From: Streptomyces sennicomposti
GTDB taxonomy: Bacteria; Actinomycetota; Actinomycetes; Streptomycetales; Streptomycetaceae
DNA length: 64,000 nucleotides
Reading direction: 5' to 3'
NCBI RefSeq assembly: GCF_019890635.1
Contig: NZ_JAIOAB010000001.1
Location: 124,001 to 188,000 of the forward strand
Shown piece by piece: positions 41,353 through 50,003 of this stretch (positions within the stretch are counted from its first letter, which is position 1; every line of letters begins with the position of its first letter). The notes beneath the pieces were generated by a model that had not been told where the DNA came from, did no database searches, and worked only from the letters and a program-made list of their open reading frames with translations. Made by a program: the position numbers and the translations under genes.

Positions 41353-42519
41353 TCAGGCCGCCGCCGGCAGTTCCGCCGGCGCCTGCGGCCCCACATACCG
41401 CGCCGCCGGGCGGATGATCTTCGAGTCCTCCGCCTGTTCGAGGATGTTCGCGCTCCAGCCCACCACGCGGGCCGCCGCGAAGGTCGGGGTGAACATCTCG
41501 CGGGGCAGCCCGCACAGTTCCATGACGACCCCGGCGTAGAACTCGACGTTCGTGTGGAGTTCGCGGCCGGGCTTCAGCTCGGCCAGGATCGCCTCCACGC
41601 GTCGTTCGACCTCGACGGCGAACTCGACCCGCGGGCCGCCGAAGCGCTGTGCGGTCTCGCGCAGCATCCGGGAGCGGGGGTCCTCGGTGCGGTAGACCGC
41701 GTGACCGAAGCCCATGATGCGCTCACCGGCCAGTACGCGCTCCCGGATCCAGGCGTCGATGCGGTCGGGCGTGCCGATGGCATCCAGGGTGTCCAGCGCG
41801 CGGCTGGGCGCGCCCCCGTGCAGGGGCCCCGACAGCGCGCCGACCGCGCCCACCAGACAGGCCGCCACGTCAGCGCCCGTCGACGCGATGACCCGCGCGG
41901 TGAAGGTCGACGCGTTGAATCCATGGTCGATGGTGGAGATCAAGTACTGCTCGACCGCCCTGACCCGCTCAGCGTCCGGTTCCTCGCCGGTCAGCATGTA
42001 GAGGTAGTTGGCCGCGTACGAGAGGTCCTCGCGCGGCTCGACCGGCGCCAGTCCCCGGCCGAGCCGGTACAGCGCGGTCAGCAGGGTGGGGACGGCCGCG
42101 CACGCCACCAGCGTGTCCTGGAGCCGCCGGCCGGCGTCGATGTCGTACACAGGGCGGAAGTCCCGCGCCGCACCGAGCAGGGAGAGCGCGGTGCGCAGAC
42201 CGGCGAGCGGACCGGAGCGGGCGCTCGCCGCCGCCACGCCGGGCAGCGCCGCACGGACCTCGTCGGGCAGCCGGCGCAGCGCGGCGGTACGGGCCGCGAA
42301 GGCGGCGGCGCGGTCGGCGTCCGGCAGTTCTCCGTGGACGAGCAGGTGCCAGACGTCCTCGAACCCGCGGCTGTGGGCGAGGTCGACGGCGGAGTACTGG
42401 CGGTAGTGGTAAAAGCCCTCGCGTCCGCGGACATCACCGATTCGGGTGTCTGTCACCACGACTCCGGCGAGCCCTCGTGGCGCCTCGACGAGAGTGGACG
42501 CGGCTCTGTTGCTGGTCAT
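41353..42519 (-). CDS. citrate synthase 2 (CitA/PrpC-like)
   Basis: Citrate or 2-methylcitrate synthase paralogue, 388 aa from ATG 42519 with an excellent AGGGAGGAATC site. Catalytic His residues appear in SGPLHGGAP and MGFGHAVYRTEDPR. At the position of the catalytic Asp (NVDFYSG in E. coli GltA) this protein has Glu: NVEFYAGVVM. The C-terminal Arg motif RVVGWSANILEQ is intact. It is divergent from a second, HTH-fused citrate-synthase homologue, with only 106 bp between starts, so the two are likely co-regulated. Substrate preference (acetyl- or propionyl-CoA) is undetermined. Confidence 0.9.
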   Translation of the reverse strand: MTSNRAASTLVEAPRGLAGVVVTDTRIGDVRGREGFYHYRQYSAVDLAHSRGFEDVWHLLVHGELPDADRAAAFAARTAALRRLPDEVRAALPGVAAASARSGPLAGLRTALSLLGAARDFRPVYDIDAGRRLQDTLVACAAVPTLLTALYRLGRGLAPVEPREDLSYAANYLYMLTGEEPDAERVRAVEQYLISTIDHGFNASTFTARVIASTGADVAACLVGAVGALSGPLHGGAPSRALDTLDAIGTPDRIDAWIRERVLAGERIMGFGHAVYRTEDPRSRMLRETAQRFGGPRVEFAVEVERRVEAILAELKPGRELHTNVEFYAGVVMELCGLPREMFTPTFAAARVVGWSANILEQAEDSKIIRPAARYVGPQAPAELPAAA

Positions 42520-42568
42520 GATTCCTCCCTGTACTTGATTTGACTGTCCATGCTTGAATATCGGCCTG

Positions 42569-42588
42569 TCAATATTGATTAAATCAAT
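42569..42588. promoter_or_regulatory. overlapping TCAAT/ATTGA palindromes between divergent citrate synthase genes
   Basis: TCAATATTGA (a perfect dyad at 42569-42578) overlaps ATTGAT-taa-ATCAAT at 42574-42588. This gives three TCAAT/ATTGA half-sites inside a 106-bp divergent promoter. On the minus strand TTGACA directly follows and may be the -35 of the citrate synthase 2 gene. A candidate operator for the HTH-fused homologue. Confidence 0.55.
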
Positions 42589-42625
42589 GCTCTATCTGTA
42601 TGTCAGGACGGATACGGTGGCCTGC

Positions 42626-43885
42626 ATGCGTGATCAAGTACCTCCCACCGGCCCCGCCGAGCGGCGGCTGAGCACCAAGGAGACCGCCGAACTCCTCGGC
42701 GTGAAGCCGGAGACCGTGTACGCGTACGTGAGCCGCGGCCAGCTCGGCAGCCGCCGCGAACCCGGCGGCCGGGGCAGCACCTTCGACGCCGCGGAGGTCG
42801 AGGCGCTCGCCCGCCGCAACCGCCGCGAGAGCAGCGCCCCCGCGGGCTCCGGCGCGGAACTGTCGGTACGCACCCGCCTCACGCTCATCGAGGGCGACCG
42901 GTACTACTTCCGCGGCGTCGACGCGACGGAACTGGCCGCCCGGCACAGCTTCGAGGAGGTCGCCGAGTGGCTCTGGACCGGACGCCTGCGCCCCGGCGCA
43001 GCCTTCACCGCGCCCGAGGAATCCGTCGCCGTGGCCCGCCGGGCCGTCGAGGCGCTGCCCGAGCACGCGAGCCCCACCGACCGGCTGCGGGTCGCCGTGA
43101 TCGCCGCCGCCGCGGCGGACCCCCTGCGGTTCGACCTGTCCGAGGACGCCGTGCTCGGCACCGCGCGGGTCCTCATCCCGACGCTCGTCGACGCGCTGCC
43201 GCCGGCCCCGCTCGGCCGCCGCGAGCGCCGGGGACCGCTCGCCCACCGCCTGTGGGCGCGGCTGACCGGCCACCCCGCCGACGACGCCTCCCTGCGCGTC
43301 CTGGACACCGCGCTGGCCCTGCTCGTCGACCACGACCTGGCCGCCTCGACCCTCGCCGTGCGGGTGGCCGCCTCGGCCCGCGCCCACGCGTACGCCGCCG
43401 TCTCCGCCGGACTGGGAGTCATCGAGGGCCCCCTGCACGGCGCGGCCGGCGGGCTCGCCCACCGGCTGATCCTCGAAGTGCTGGACCGCGGGGCGGCGGG
43501 CCCGGTCATCGCCGACGAACTGCGCGAGGGCCGCCGCATCCCCGGCCTCGGCCACCGCCTCTACACCGGCGAGGACCCACGCGCGCGTGCCCTCTTCGCC
43601 CTGCTCGAAGGCCTCCCGCACGCCGCGCCCGCCCTGGCCGCGGCCCGGGACATCGAGGCCACCGCCGCCCGCAGCACTCCGCTGCACGCCAACGTCGACC
43701 TGGCCCTCGCCGTGTTCACCGCCTCCAGCGGCATGCCGTCCACGGCGAGCGAGACCGTCTTCGCCGTCGCCCGCACGGCCGGCTGGATCGCCCACGCCCT
43801 GGAGGAGTACGGGGAGCGCCCGCTGCGCATGCGCCCGAGCGGCCGGTACGTCGGACAGCGGCCCCCGCAGCCCCTGCCGGAGTAG
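42626..43885 (+). CDS. citrate synthase homologue with N-terminal excisionase/MerR-like HTH
   Basis: A 419-aa fusion starting at ATG 42626. Residues about 14-65 form a helix-turn-helix of the MerR/excisionase class (LSTKETAELLGVKPETVYAY, then SRGQLGSRREPGGRGSTFDA). The remainder (about 78-419) is a citrate-synthase fold. All three catalytic positions look intact: His in EGPLHGAAGG, His in GLGHRLYTGEDPRAR, and Asp in HANVDLALAVF. The protein could be an enzyme, a metabolite-sensing regulator of its divergent neighbour, or both. The architecture is known from Streptomyces genomes, but its role is unclear to me. Confidence 0.88.
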   Translation: MRDQVPPTGPAERRLSTKETAELLGVKPETVYAYVSRGQLGSRREPGGRGSTFDAAEVEALARRNRRESSAPAGSGAELSVRTRLTLIEGDRYYFRGVDATELAARHSFEEVAEWLWTGRLRPGAAFTAPEESVAVARRAVEALPEHASPTDRLRVAVIAAAAADPLRFDLSEDAVLGTARVLIPTLVDALPPAPLGRRERRGPLAHRLWARLTGHPADDASLRVLDTALALLVDHDLAASTLAVRVAASARAHAYAAVSAGLGVIEGPLHGAAGGLAHRLILEVLDRGAAGPVIADELREGRRIPGLGHRLYTGEDPRARALFALLEGLPHAAPALAAARDIEATAARSTPLHANVDLALAVFTASSGMPSTASETVFAVARTAGWIAHALEEYGERPLRMRPSGRYVGQRPPQPLPE

Positions 43886-43921
43886 CCCGCCGGGCGGCCG
43901 GAACTCACCGAGCGCCGAGAC

Positions 43922-43936
43922 AGGTTAGGCTTACCT
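43922..43936. promoter_or_regulatory. iron box (DmdR/IdeR type)
   Basis: AGGTTAGGCTTACCT is a dyad matching the core of the actinobacterial iron box TTAGGTTAGGCTAACCTAA. It ends 2 bp before the GTG start at 43939. Repression by DmdR1 under iron sufficiency is expected. Confidence 0.85.
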
Positions 43937-43938
43937 CT

Positions 43939-44895
43939 GTGAGTACGTGCGCGACCGCCTCGCTCCAGCTCGACGAGCCGGTGTCCGCCACCGCGCCCAC
44001 GGCGACGACATGGCTGCTCCTGGAGCAGCCCGGGCCGTGGGGCGCCAAGGCGCTCACTTCAAGCCACCTCGATCCGGCCCTGGGACGCGCCCTGGAACGG
44101 GCCGCCCAGGGCACCGGGGTCAGGATCGCTCTGATCCGCCGCCCCGGCCGGCACGCCGACTGCCACGCCCCGGCCGCACGGCACGTCTACGCGGCCCACA
44201 CCGTCCCCGGCGGCACCTGGGTGCACGGCGCCCTGACCACCGAGCCGGACCGCCTGCTGGACCTCGACTTCACCGCGCTCGGCAAGGGCGACCACCGCAC
44301 CTTCGACGCGGCCCTCGGCGGCCGGCCGTACACCGGCGACCCGCTCGCCCTCGTCTGCACCAACGGCAGGCGGGACCGGTGCTGCGCCCTGCTCGGCCGG
44401 CCGCTCGCGGCGGAACTGGCCGCCTCCGGGGTGCGCGGCACCTGGGAGTCCACCCACCTCGGCGGCCACCGCTTCTCGCCGACGCTGCTGCTCCTGCCGT
44501 ACGGATACGCGTACGGCAGGGCCGAGGCGCACCTGGTCAAGGAAGCCCTCCAGGGCGTCCGGGAGGGCCGCGTGGTCCTCGACGGCTGCCGGGGCCGCAC
44601 CGCCTGGCCGCGGCCCGCACAGGCCGCCGAGCTGGCCGTGCGCGAGGCGGCCGACGAGTACGGCGCCGACGCGCTGACCGTGGCGCGCACCGACGCCCTG
44701 GACACCGGCGGCGGCGCACCCCGCTGGGAGGTGACCGTCGGCCACGCCGACGGCCGCCGGTGGCACGTCGTCGTCGCCCAGGGCGCCGCGGAGCCGCCCC
44801 GCCCGGAGAGCTGCGGCGCGGCGGTGCTCGGCGGCCCGGCCCGCATGGACGTGGTGTCCGTCCGGGAACCGGCACTGGCACGGCACAGCGGCTGA
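43939..44895 (+). CDS. sucrase/ferredoxin-like (Suc_Fer-like) protein
   Basis: A 318-aa protein from the GTG at 43939, directly behind an iron box and probably leaderless or nearly so. The N-terminal half is variable. The C-terminal thioredoxin-like ferredoxin half has Cys residues in VCTNGRRDRCCALLGRPLAA and the family motif ESTHLGGHRFSPTLLLLPYG. The family includes putative [2Fe-2S] proteins, some beside siderophore genes. Induction on iron starvation suggests a role in iron release or reduction (inference). No transporter is adjacent. Confidence 0.88.
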   Translation: MSTCATASLQLDEPVSATAPTATTWLLLEQPGPWGAKALTSSHLDPALGRALERAAQGTGVRIALIRRPGRHADCHAPAARHVYAAHTVPGGTWVHGALTTEPDRLLDLDFTALGKGDHRTFDAALGGRPYTGDPLALVCTNGRRDRCCALLGRPLAAELAASGVRGTWESTHLGGHRFSPTLLLLPYGYAYGRAEAHLVKEALQGVREGRVVLDGCRGRTAWPRPAQAAELAVREAADEYGADALTVARTDALDTGGGAPRWEVTVGHADGRRWHVVVAQGAAEPPRPESCGAAVLGGPARMDVVSVREPALARHSG

Positions 44896-45026
44896 AAGCC
44901 GAGGTCGCCGCGGTACGGGCCGCGGCCGCCGGAAGGCACGCGCGTGGTGGTCCCGAGGCCGCTGCCAGGCGGCCGAGGCGGACGGCGCTCCGGCCTGCGG
45001 CGCACCGCGCGGCGGCTCGTACGGGC

Positions 45027-45085
45027 CGGATCGGAGCGGGTCGGATCGGAGCGGGTCGGATCAAGCCGGGTCGGATCAGGCCGGG
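45027..45085 (+). repeat. four 15-bp tandem repeats before the histidine kinase gene
   Basis: Units CGGATCGGAGCGGGT at 45027 and 45042, then CGGATCAAGCCGGGT at 45057 and CGGATCAGGCCGGG at 45072. Noncoding, about 100 bp upstream of the kinase start. Confidence 0.85.
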
Positions 45086-45186
45086 CGGGACCGGAGCGCG
45101 CCGGACCGGGCCGGGCCGGGGAGCGCGCGCTAAGATCCGCGCCGCACCCCTGTGGGCGGCCCCCGCGCACACGTACCGTCGTCGCC

Positions 45187-46890
45187 ATGAGCCCCACCGC
45201 CCCAGCCCGCCGTCGGCGTCTCGGCCTGCCCCGGCGGGCGTTCTCGCAGGTGCTGCTGATGCAGCTGACGGTCGCCGCGGGAGTCGCCGTCCTCGCGACC
45301 GGGCTGTTCCTGGCCCCGCTCAGCCATCAGCTGGACGACCAGGCGATGCGCCGCGCGCTGGCCATCGCGGAGACCACCTCGCAGGACCCGCAGATCGCCC
45401 GGGACCTGCTGAGCACCGCCCCGAGCGTGAGCGGCCCCGTGCAGCGGGAGGCGGAGCGGATCCGGCTGGCCACGAACGCCGAGTACGTCGTCGTGATGGA
45501 CATGCGCGGGACCCGCTGGTCCCACACCGACCCGCGGCAGATCGGCAACCGCGTCTCGACGGACCCCAGCGCCGCCCTGAACGGCCACGAGGTCATGCAG
45601 ATCGACACCGGCACCCTGGGCCGCTCCGCCCGCGGCAAGGTGCCGCTGTACGCCCCGGGCGGCCACCGGATCATCGGCGCGGTCTCGGTCGGCATCGCCT
45701 ACGACAGCGTCCGGGGCAGGCTGGTCGACGCGATCCCGGGTCTGCTGGCGTACGCGGGCGGCGCGCTGGCGGTGGGCGCGCTGGCCGCCTGGCTGATCTC
45801 CCGACGCGTCCAGCGCCAGACGCGGGACCTGGCCTTCTCGGACATCGCCGCCCTGCTCGCCGAGCGGGAGGCGATGCTGCACGGCATCCGGGAGGGCGTC
45901 GTCGCCCTGGACCGCGGCGGTCGCGTCCGGCTGCTCAACGACGAGGCCCGGCGGCTGCTCGGCATCGGCGACGAGGCCATCGGCCGCACCCCGGACGAGG
46001 CGCTCGGCCGGGGCCGTACGACCGATGTGCTGGCCGGCCGGGTGACGGGCACCGATCTGCTCACCGTGCGCGGCCGGCGGGTCCTGGTGGCCAACCGCAT
46101 GCCCACCGACGACGGCGGCGCCGTCGCCACCCTGCGCGACCGCACCGAGCTGGAGCAGCTGGGCCGGGAGCTGGACTCCACGCACGGTCTCATCGACGCG
46201 CTGCGCGCGCAGGACCACGAGCACGCCAACCGCCTGCACACCCTCCTCGGGCTGCTGGAGCTGGAGATGTACGACGACGCGGTGGAGTTCGTCGGCGAGG
46301 TGGTCGGCGATCACCGGGCCACGTCGGAGCAGGTGACGGAGAAGATCCGGGACCCGCTGCTCGCCGCGCTGCTGGTCGGCAAGGCGACCGTCGCGGCCGA
46401 GCGCGGGGTCGCCCTGTGGGTGTCGGACCGGACCTGGCTGCCGGACGGGCTGGTCGATCCGCGGGGCCTGGTGACGGTGGTCGGCAACCTGGTGGACAAC
46501 GCGCTCGACGCCGTGGCGGCGACCCCGCACGCGCGCGTGGAGGTCGAACTGCGGGCCGAGGGGCGGACCGTCGTCCTCAGGGTGCGCGACACGGGCCCGG
46601 GGATACCCGCCGACCGGCGCGACCTGATCTTCACGGAAGGGTGGTCCACCAAGGAGCCCCCGGCGCACGGCAAGCGCGGTCTCGGTCTGTCCCTGGTGCG
46701 CCGGCTCGCCGAGCGGCAGGGCGGCGGCGTGAGCGTGGGCGACGCGCATGGTGGCGGCGCGGAGTTCACCGTTGTCCTGCCCGAGGCGCTCGCCGAACCG
46801 GGCTTGCGGCCGGCGCCGACGCGCCACGCCGGGGCGGACTCGGTGGCGCGGGCCGCCGTCGTGGAGACGGCGGGCGAGGAGGCGCGGTGA
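45187..46890 (+). CDS. CitA/DcuS-type sensor histidine kinase
   Basis: Membrane kinase of 567 aa starting at ATG 45187. Two membrane spans (about 20-42 and 178-200) enclose a periplasmic sCache/CitA-like sensor domain. A cytosolic PAS domain (about 220-320), a SpoB-type H-box (HEHANRLHTLLGLLELE) and an HATPase domain with VGNLVDNALDAV and GKRGLGLSLVRR follow. This class senses citrate, C4-dicarboxylates or related acids. Its response-regulator partner, of the DcuR/CitB type, is not adjacent but lies at 50004 beyond an inverted ABC operon. Confidence 0.9.
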   Translation: MSPTAPARRRRLGLPRRAFSQVLLMQLTVAAGVAVLATGLFLAPLSHQLDDQAMRRALAIAETTSQDPQIARDLLSTAPSVSGPVQREAERIRLATNAEYVVVMDMRGTRWSHTDPRQIGNRVSTDPSAALNGHEVMQIDTGTLGRSARGKVPLYAPGGHRIIGAVSVGIAYDSVRGRLVDAIPGLLAYAGGALAVGALAAWLISRRVQRQTRDLAFSDIAALLAEREAMLHGIREGVVALDRGGRVRLLNDEARRLLGIGDEAIGRTPDEALGRGRTTDVLAGRVTGTDLLTVRGRRVLVANRMPTDDGGAVATLRDRTELEQLGRELDSTHGLIDALRAQDHEHANRLHTLLGLLELEMYDDAVEFVGEVVGDHRATSEQVTEKIRDPLLAALLVGKATVAAERGVALWVSDRTWLPDGLVDPRGLVTVVGNLVDNALDAVAATPHARVEVELRAEGRTVVLRVRDTGPGIPADRRDLIFTEGWSTKEPPAHGKRGLGLSLVRRLAERQGGGVSVGDAHGGGAEFTVVLPEALAEPGLRPAPTRHAGADSVARAAVVETAGEEAR

Positions 46891-46916
46891 GCGCGGTGCG
46901 GGCGGGAACGCGGCAC

Positions 46917-46951
46917 GGGCCGCCCTGGACACCGTTCGGTGTGGGCGGCCC
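46917..46951. terminator. two-tier hairpin between convergent units
   Basis: GGGCCGCCC and GGGCGGCCC pair outside an inner ACACC-gttc-GGTGT stem. It lies 27 bp after the kinase stop, between convergent genes, and should act on both strands. Confidence 0.8.
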
Positions 46952-47060
46952 GCGCCTGGGACACGGCTCATGGGGCGGGGGCAGAGACCGTGTCCCCTGA
47001 TGCATACGGATCCGGCCGGTGATCTTCTCGACTCGGGCCGGACGCCGTCCGGTCGTCGCG

Positions 47061-48119
47061 TCAGCCGGTGGCCTTCTCCACGAACTCGGTGGTGTAGGTC
47101 TTGCTCAGGTCGACGTCGGCGTTCTTGATGGTGGGGTTGAACGCCTTGAGGACCTTCTCGACGGTCTCGGGACCGTTCTTCGGCATCACACCGTCCTCGG
47201 TGAACATCGGCAATGTGCTCTTGATGGCCGCCGCGTACAGGAACTTGTTGCCCTGGGAGTAGTCGGCGGGCATCTTGTCGGCGATCTCGGTCGCGCTGTG
47301 GGTGGACATCCACTTGAGCGTCTTGACGAACGCGTTGGCCAGCTTCTGGACGGTGTCCTTGTGGCTGTTGACCCAGTCCGTACGCATGTAAAGACTTGAC
47401 GAGGGATACGGGCCGCCAAGGGCCTCCAGCGATCCCTGCGGGGTCCGCATGTCGATGAGGACCTGCCCGGCCTTCTTGTCCAGGATGGTCGCGACGGTCG
47501 GGTCGGTCGTCATGCCGCCGTCGATGGAACCCTGCTGCAGCGCGGAGATGAACGTCGGCCCGGCGCCGACGGCGACCGGCGTGAACTCGCTGACGTTCAC
47601 GCCGTTCTTGACCGCGAGGTACTTGGTGAGGAAGTCGGTCGAGGAGCCGAGGCCGGTGACGCCGAGCTTCTTGCCCTTGAAGTCCTTGGGCGAAGTGATC
47701 TCGTCCGCCGCCTTGTTGGAGACGACCTCCACCTCTCCGGGCGCTTGCGAGAACTGCACCACGGACTCGATGTCCTTGCCCTTGACCTGGAGATCGAGGG
47801 TGTGGTCGTAGAAGCCGACGGCGCCCTGCACCTGCCCGGAGACGAGCGCGGTCTCGGCCTGGACGCCTGCGGGTTCGCTCAGCAGCTCGACGTTCAGGCC
47901 CTCCGCGGAGAAGTAGCCGAGGCGCTGGGTGAGCATGGCGGGCAGGTAGATGACCTTGTCCAGGCCCCCGACCATGATCTTGACGTGTTCGCCCTTGCCG
48001 CCGCCACCGCTGCCGGAGTCGGCGCCGGTGCCGGCCGCGTCGTTGGCGCAGGCGGTCAGGGAGGACAGGGCGAGCAGGCCGGCGGCGGTGGTCGCCGCGA
48101 ATCTGGCGGGCTTGCGCAT
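47061..48119 (-). CDS. NitT/TauT-family ABC substrate-binding lipoprotein
   Basis: Extracytoplasmic solute receptor of 352 aa (ATG 48119). The lipobox LSSLTAC anchors it at Cys24. A glycine-rich linker and an SsuA/NMT1-like domain follow (DKVIYLPAMLTQRLGYFSAE, ALVSGQVQGAVGFYDHTLDL). It is the third gene of an ATPase-permease-receptor operon read leftward, with a gap of about 55 bp to the permease. The ligand could be a sulfonate, a pyrimidine precursor or another small acid. It lies inside the CitA/DcuR-type kinase-regulator pair, so that system may control it. Confidence 0.9.
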   Translation of the reverse strand: MRKPARFAATTAAGLLALSSLTACANDAAGTGADSGSGGGGKGEHVKIMVGGLDKVIYLPAMLTQRLGYFSAEGLNVELLSEPAGVQAETALVSGQVQGAVGFYDHTLDLQVKGKDIESVVQFSQAPGEVEVVSNKAADEITSPKDFKGKKLGVTGLGSSTDFLTKYLAVKNGVNVSEFTPVAVGAGPTFISALQQGSIDGGMTTDPTVATILDKKAGQVLIDMRTPQGSLEALGGPYPSSSLYMRTDWVNSHKDTVQKLANAFVKTLKWMSTHSATEIADKMPADYSQGNKFLYAAAIKSTLPMFTEDGVMPKNGPETVEKVLKAFNPTIKNADVDLSKTYTTEFVEKATG

Positions 48120-48175
48120 GGTGGTTCACGTCCTTGTGAAGGGGCGGTACGAAACGGAGGGAGGTGGGCGCTCGG

Positions 48176-49039
48176 TCAGTGGCCGGAGTCGGCGGGCTTC
48201 CAGCGGAAGATGCGGCGCTCGGCGAAGGTGAGCAGCCCCTCGGCGACGAGGGCGACCGCGGCGAGGATGACCATCGCGGCGTAGACGCCGGCCGCGTTGA
48301 ACGTGCCCTGGGACTGCGCGACGAGCAGGCCGATGCCCTTGGTGGCGCCGATGTACTCGCCGACGATCGCGCCGATCAGCGCGAAGCCGAAACTGACGTG
48401 GAGGCTGGTGAAGATCCACGAGGTCGCGGACGGGATGACCACCTGGAGCGTCACCCGGCGGTCGCTCGCGCCGAGGATGCGCGCGTTGGAGACCAGGTTG
48501 CGGTCGACCTCGCGGGCGCCCTGGAAGGCGTTGAAGAACACCGGGAAGAAGACGAGGACGACGGCGGAGGCGACCTTGGAGACCGGTCCGAGGCCGAACC
48601 AGATCACGAAGATCGGTGCGAGCACGATCCTCGGGATGGAGTTGAGCACCTTGATGTACGGGCCGAGGACGTCGGCGAGGAACGCGACGCGGCCCAGCGC
48701 GATCCCGAGGACCACACCGGCGACCACGCCGACCACCCAGCCCAGCAGCGCCTCGTAGAGCGTGTACCAGATCTGCTCGCCGAGCGAACCGAGGGCGGTG
48801 CCGTGGGTGACCCAGGTCCAGATCTGGTCCCAGATGCGCGAGGGCATCGAGAAGTTGAACGGATCGATGACCTCGGCCCGGGAGAGCACCTCCCACAGGC
48901 CGAGCACGGCCAGCAGGAGCAGAGCGCGGGCCGCGTTGACGACGGCCTTGCGCCGGCGGGCGGCGCGGGCCCGGGACTGCGCCCGGTCGGGCGTCTTGGC
49001 CGTGTCGGCGACCGGAGTGCCGAGGACTTCAGGCGACAT
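48176..49039 (-). CDS. NitT/TauT-family ABC permease
   Basis: Integral membrane subunit of 287 aa (ATG 49039, GAGAGGGG upstream), overlapping the ATPase gene by 11 bp. About six spans are present, and the BPD_transp_1 EAA loop reads ALLGWVVGVVAGVVLGIALG and QGAREVDRNLVSNARILGAS. The N-terminus is cytosolic and basic (RAARRRKAVV). Confidence 0.92.
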   Translation of the reverse strand: MSPEVLGTPVADTAKTPDRAQSRARAARRRKAVVNAARALLLLAVLGLWEVLSRAEVIDPFNFSMPSRIWDQIWTWVTHGTALGSLGEQIWYTLYEALLGWVVGVVAGVVLGIALGRVAFLADVLGPYIKVLNSIPRIVLAPIFVIWFGLGPVSKVASAVVLVFFPVFFNAFQGAREVDRNLVSNARILGASDRRVTLQVVIPSATSWIFTSLHVSFGFALIGAIVGEYIGATKGIGLLVAQSQGTFNAAGVYAAMVILAAVALVAEGLLTFAERRIFRWKPADSGH

Positions 49040-49844
49040 GGGCGGCGCCCCTCTCGCGGGTGATGCGGACCTCTTCGCCGAGGGACTGCCAGATCTCCCG
49101 GTAGATCTCGATGAAGTGCGTCTGCAGGCGCACCTGCTCGACCTTGCGCGGCCGGGGCAGGTCGATGTCGAAGACCTGCTTCACGGTCGCGGGACCGGCC
49201 GTCATCACCACGACCCGGTCGGCGAGCGCGATGGCCTCCTCCAGGTCGTGGGTGACGAAGACGACCGACGCGCCCGTGCCCTCCCACAGCTCCAGCAGCT
49301 CGTCCGACATCAGCGCCCGGGTCTGCACGTCGAGCGCCGAGAAGGGCTCGTCCATCAGCAGGATCTCGGGGTCGTTGACGAAGGTGGCGGCGAGGGCGAC
49401 GCGCTTGCGCTGGCCGCCGGAGAGCTGGTGCGGGTAGCGGTCCTCGAACGCGGCGAGACCGACCCGGGCCAGCCAGGCGCGCGCCCTCTCCTTGGCCTCC
49501 GCCTTCGGCACACCGCGAAAGCGCGGCCCGGCCATCACGTTGGACAGCACGGTGCGCCAGGGGAAGGTGGCGTCCTGCTGGAAGACGAAGCCGACCTTGC
49601 CGCCGACACCGCGAACCGGCTCCCCGGCCACCAGCACATCGCCCTGCGTGGGCTCCTCCAGGCCGCTGACCAGCGTCAGCGTGGTCGACTTGCCGCAGCC
49701 GGTGGGGCCGACCACGGCCACGAACTCGCCCCGGCCGACCGTGAGGTCGAGGTCCCGCACGGCCGTGTGCAGTCCCCCGGACGGGGTCCTGAACGTCTTG
49801 CTCGCGCCCCGCAGTTCGATGGCGGGGCTGGTGTCTGTGCTCAT
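49029..49844 (-). CDS. NitT/TauT-family ABC ATP-binding protein
   Basis: ATPase of 271 aa starting at ATG 49844 (MSTDTSPAIELRGASKTFRT). Walker A is GPTGCGKSTT, the Q-loop FVFQQDATFPW, the signature LSGGQRKRVALA, Walker B ILLMDEPFSALD and the H-loop FVTHDLEEAIAL. It is first in the operon and divergent from the DcuR-type regulator gene (160 bp between starts). Confidence 0.92.
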   Translation of the reverse strand: MSTDTSPAIELRGASKTFRTPSGGLHTAVRDLDLTVGRGEFVAVVGPTGCGKSTTLTLVSGLEEPTQGDVLVAGEPVRGVGGKVGFVFQQDATFPWRTVLSNVMAGPRFRGVPKAEAKERARAWLARVGLAAFEDRYPHQLSGGQRKRVALAATFVNDPEILLMDEPFSALDVQTRALMSDELLELWEGTGASVVFVTHDLEEAIALADRVVVMTAGPATVKQVFDIDLPRPRKVEQVRLQTHFIEIYREIWQSLGEEVRITRERGAAHVA

Positions 49845-49904
49845 GGCCCGGGACGGTAGGTGTGGCCCCGGCCACAGCAGCAGTCTTTGGTGCGCAAGCC
49901 GTTC

Positions 49905-49942
49905 TTTTGCTCGCAAGGACCTGTTGTGCTCGTTTTGCTCGC
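49905..49942. promoter_or_regulatory. repeated TTTTGCTCGC motifs in the divergent promoter
   Basis: TTTTGCTCGC occurs at 49905-49914 and again at 49933-49942, with a related TGTGCTCG between them. They lie in the 160-bp region between the ABC operon and the response-regulator gene, so they are candidate binding sites of that regulator. Confidence 0.5.
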
Positions 49943-50003
49943 GCTACAACAACGGAGCCGAAACACGGGCTTAACACTCGCCCGGCCTGGAGGAAGAGGC
50001 CCG

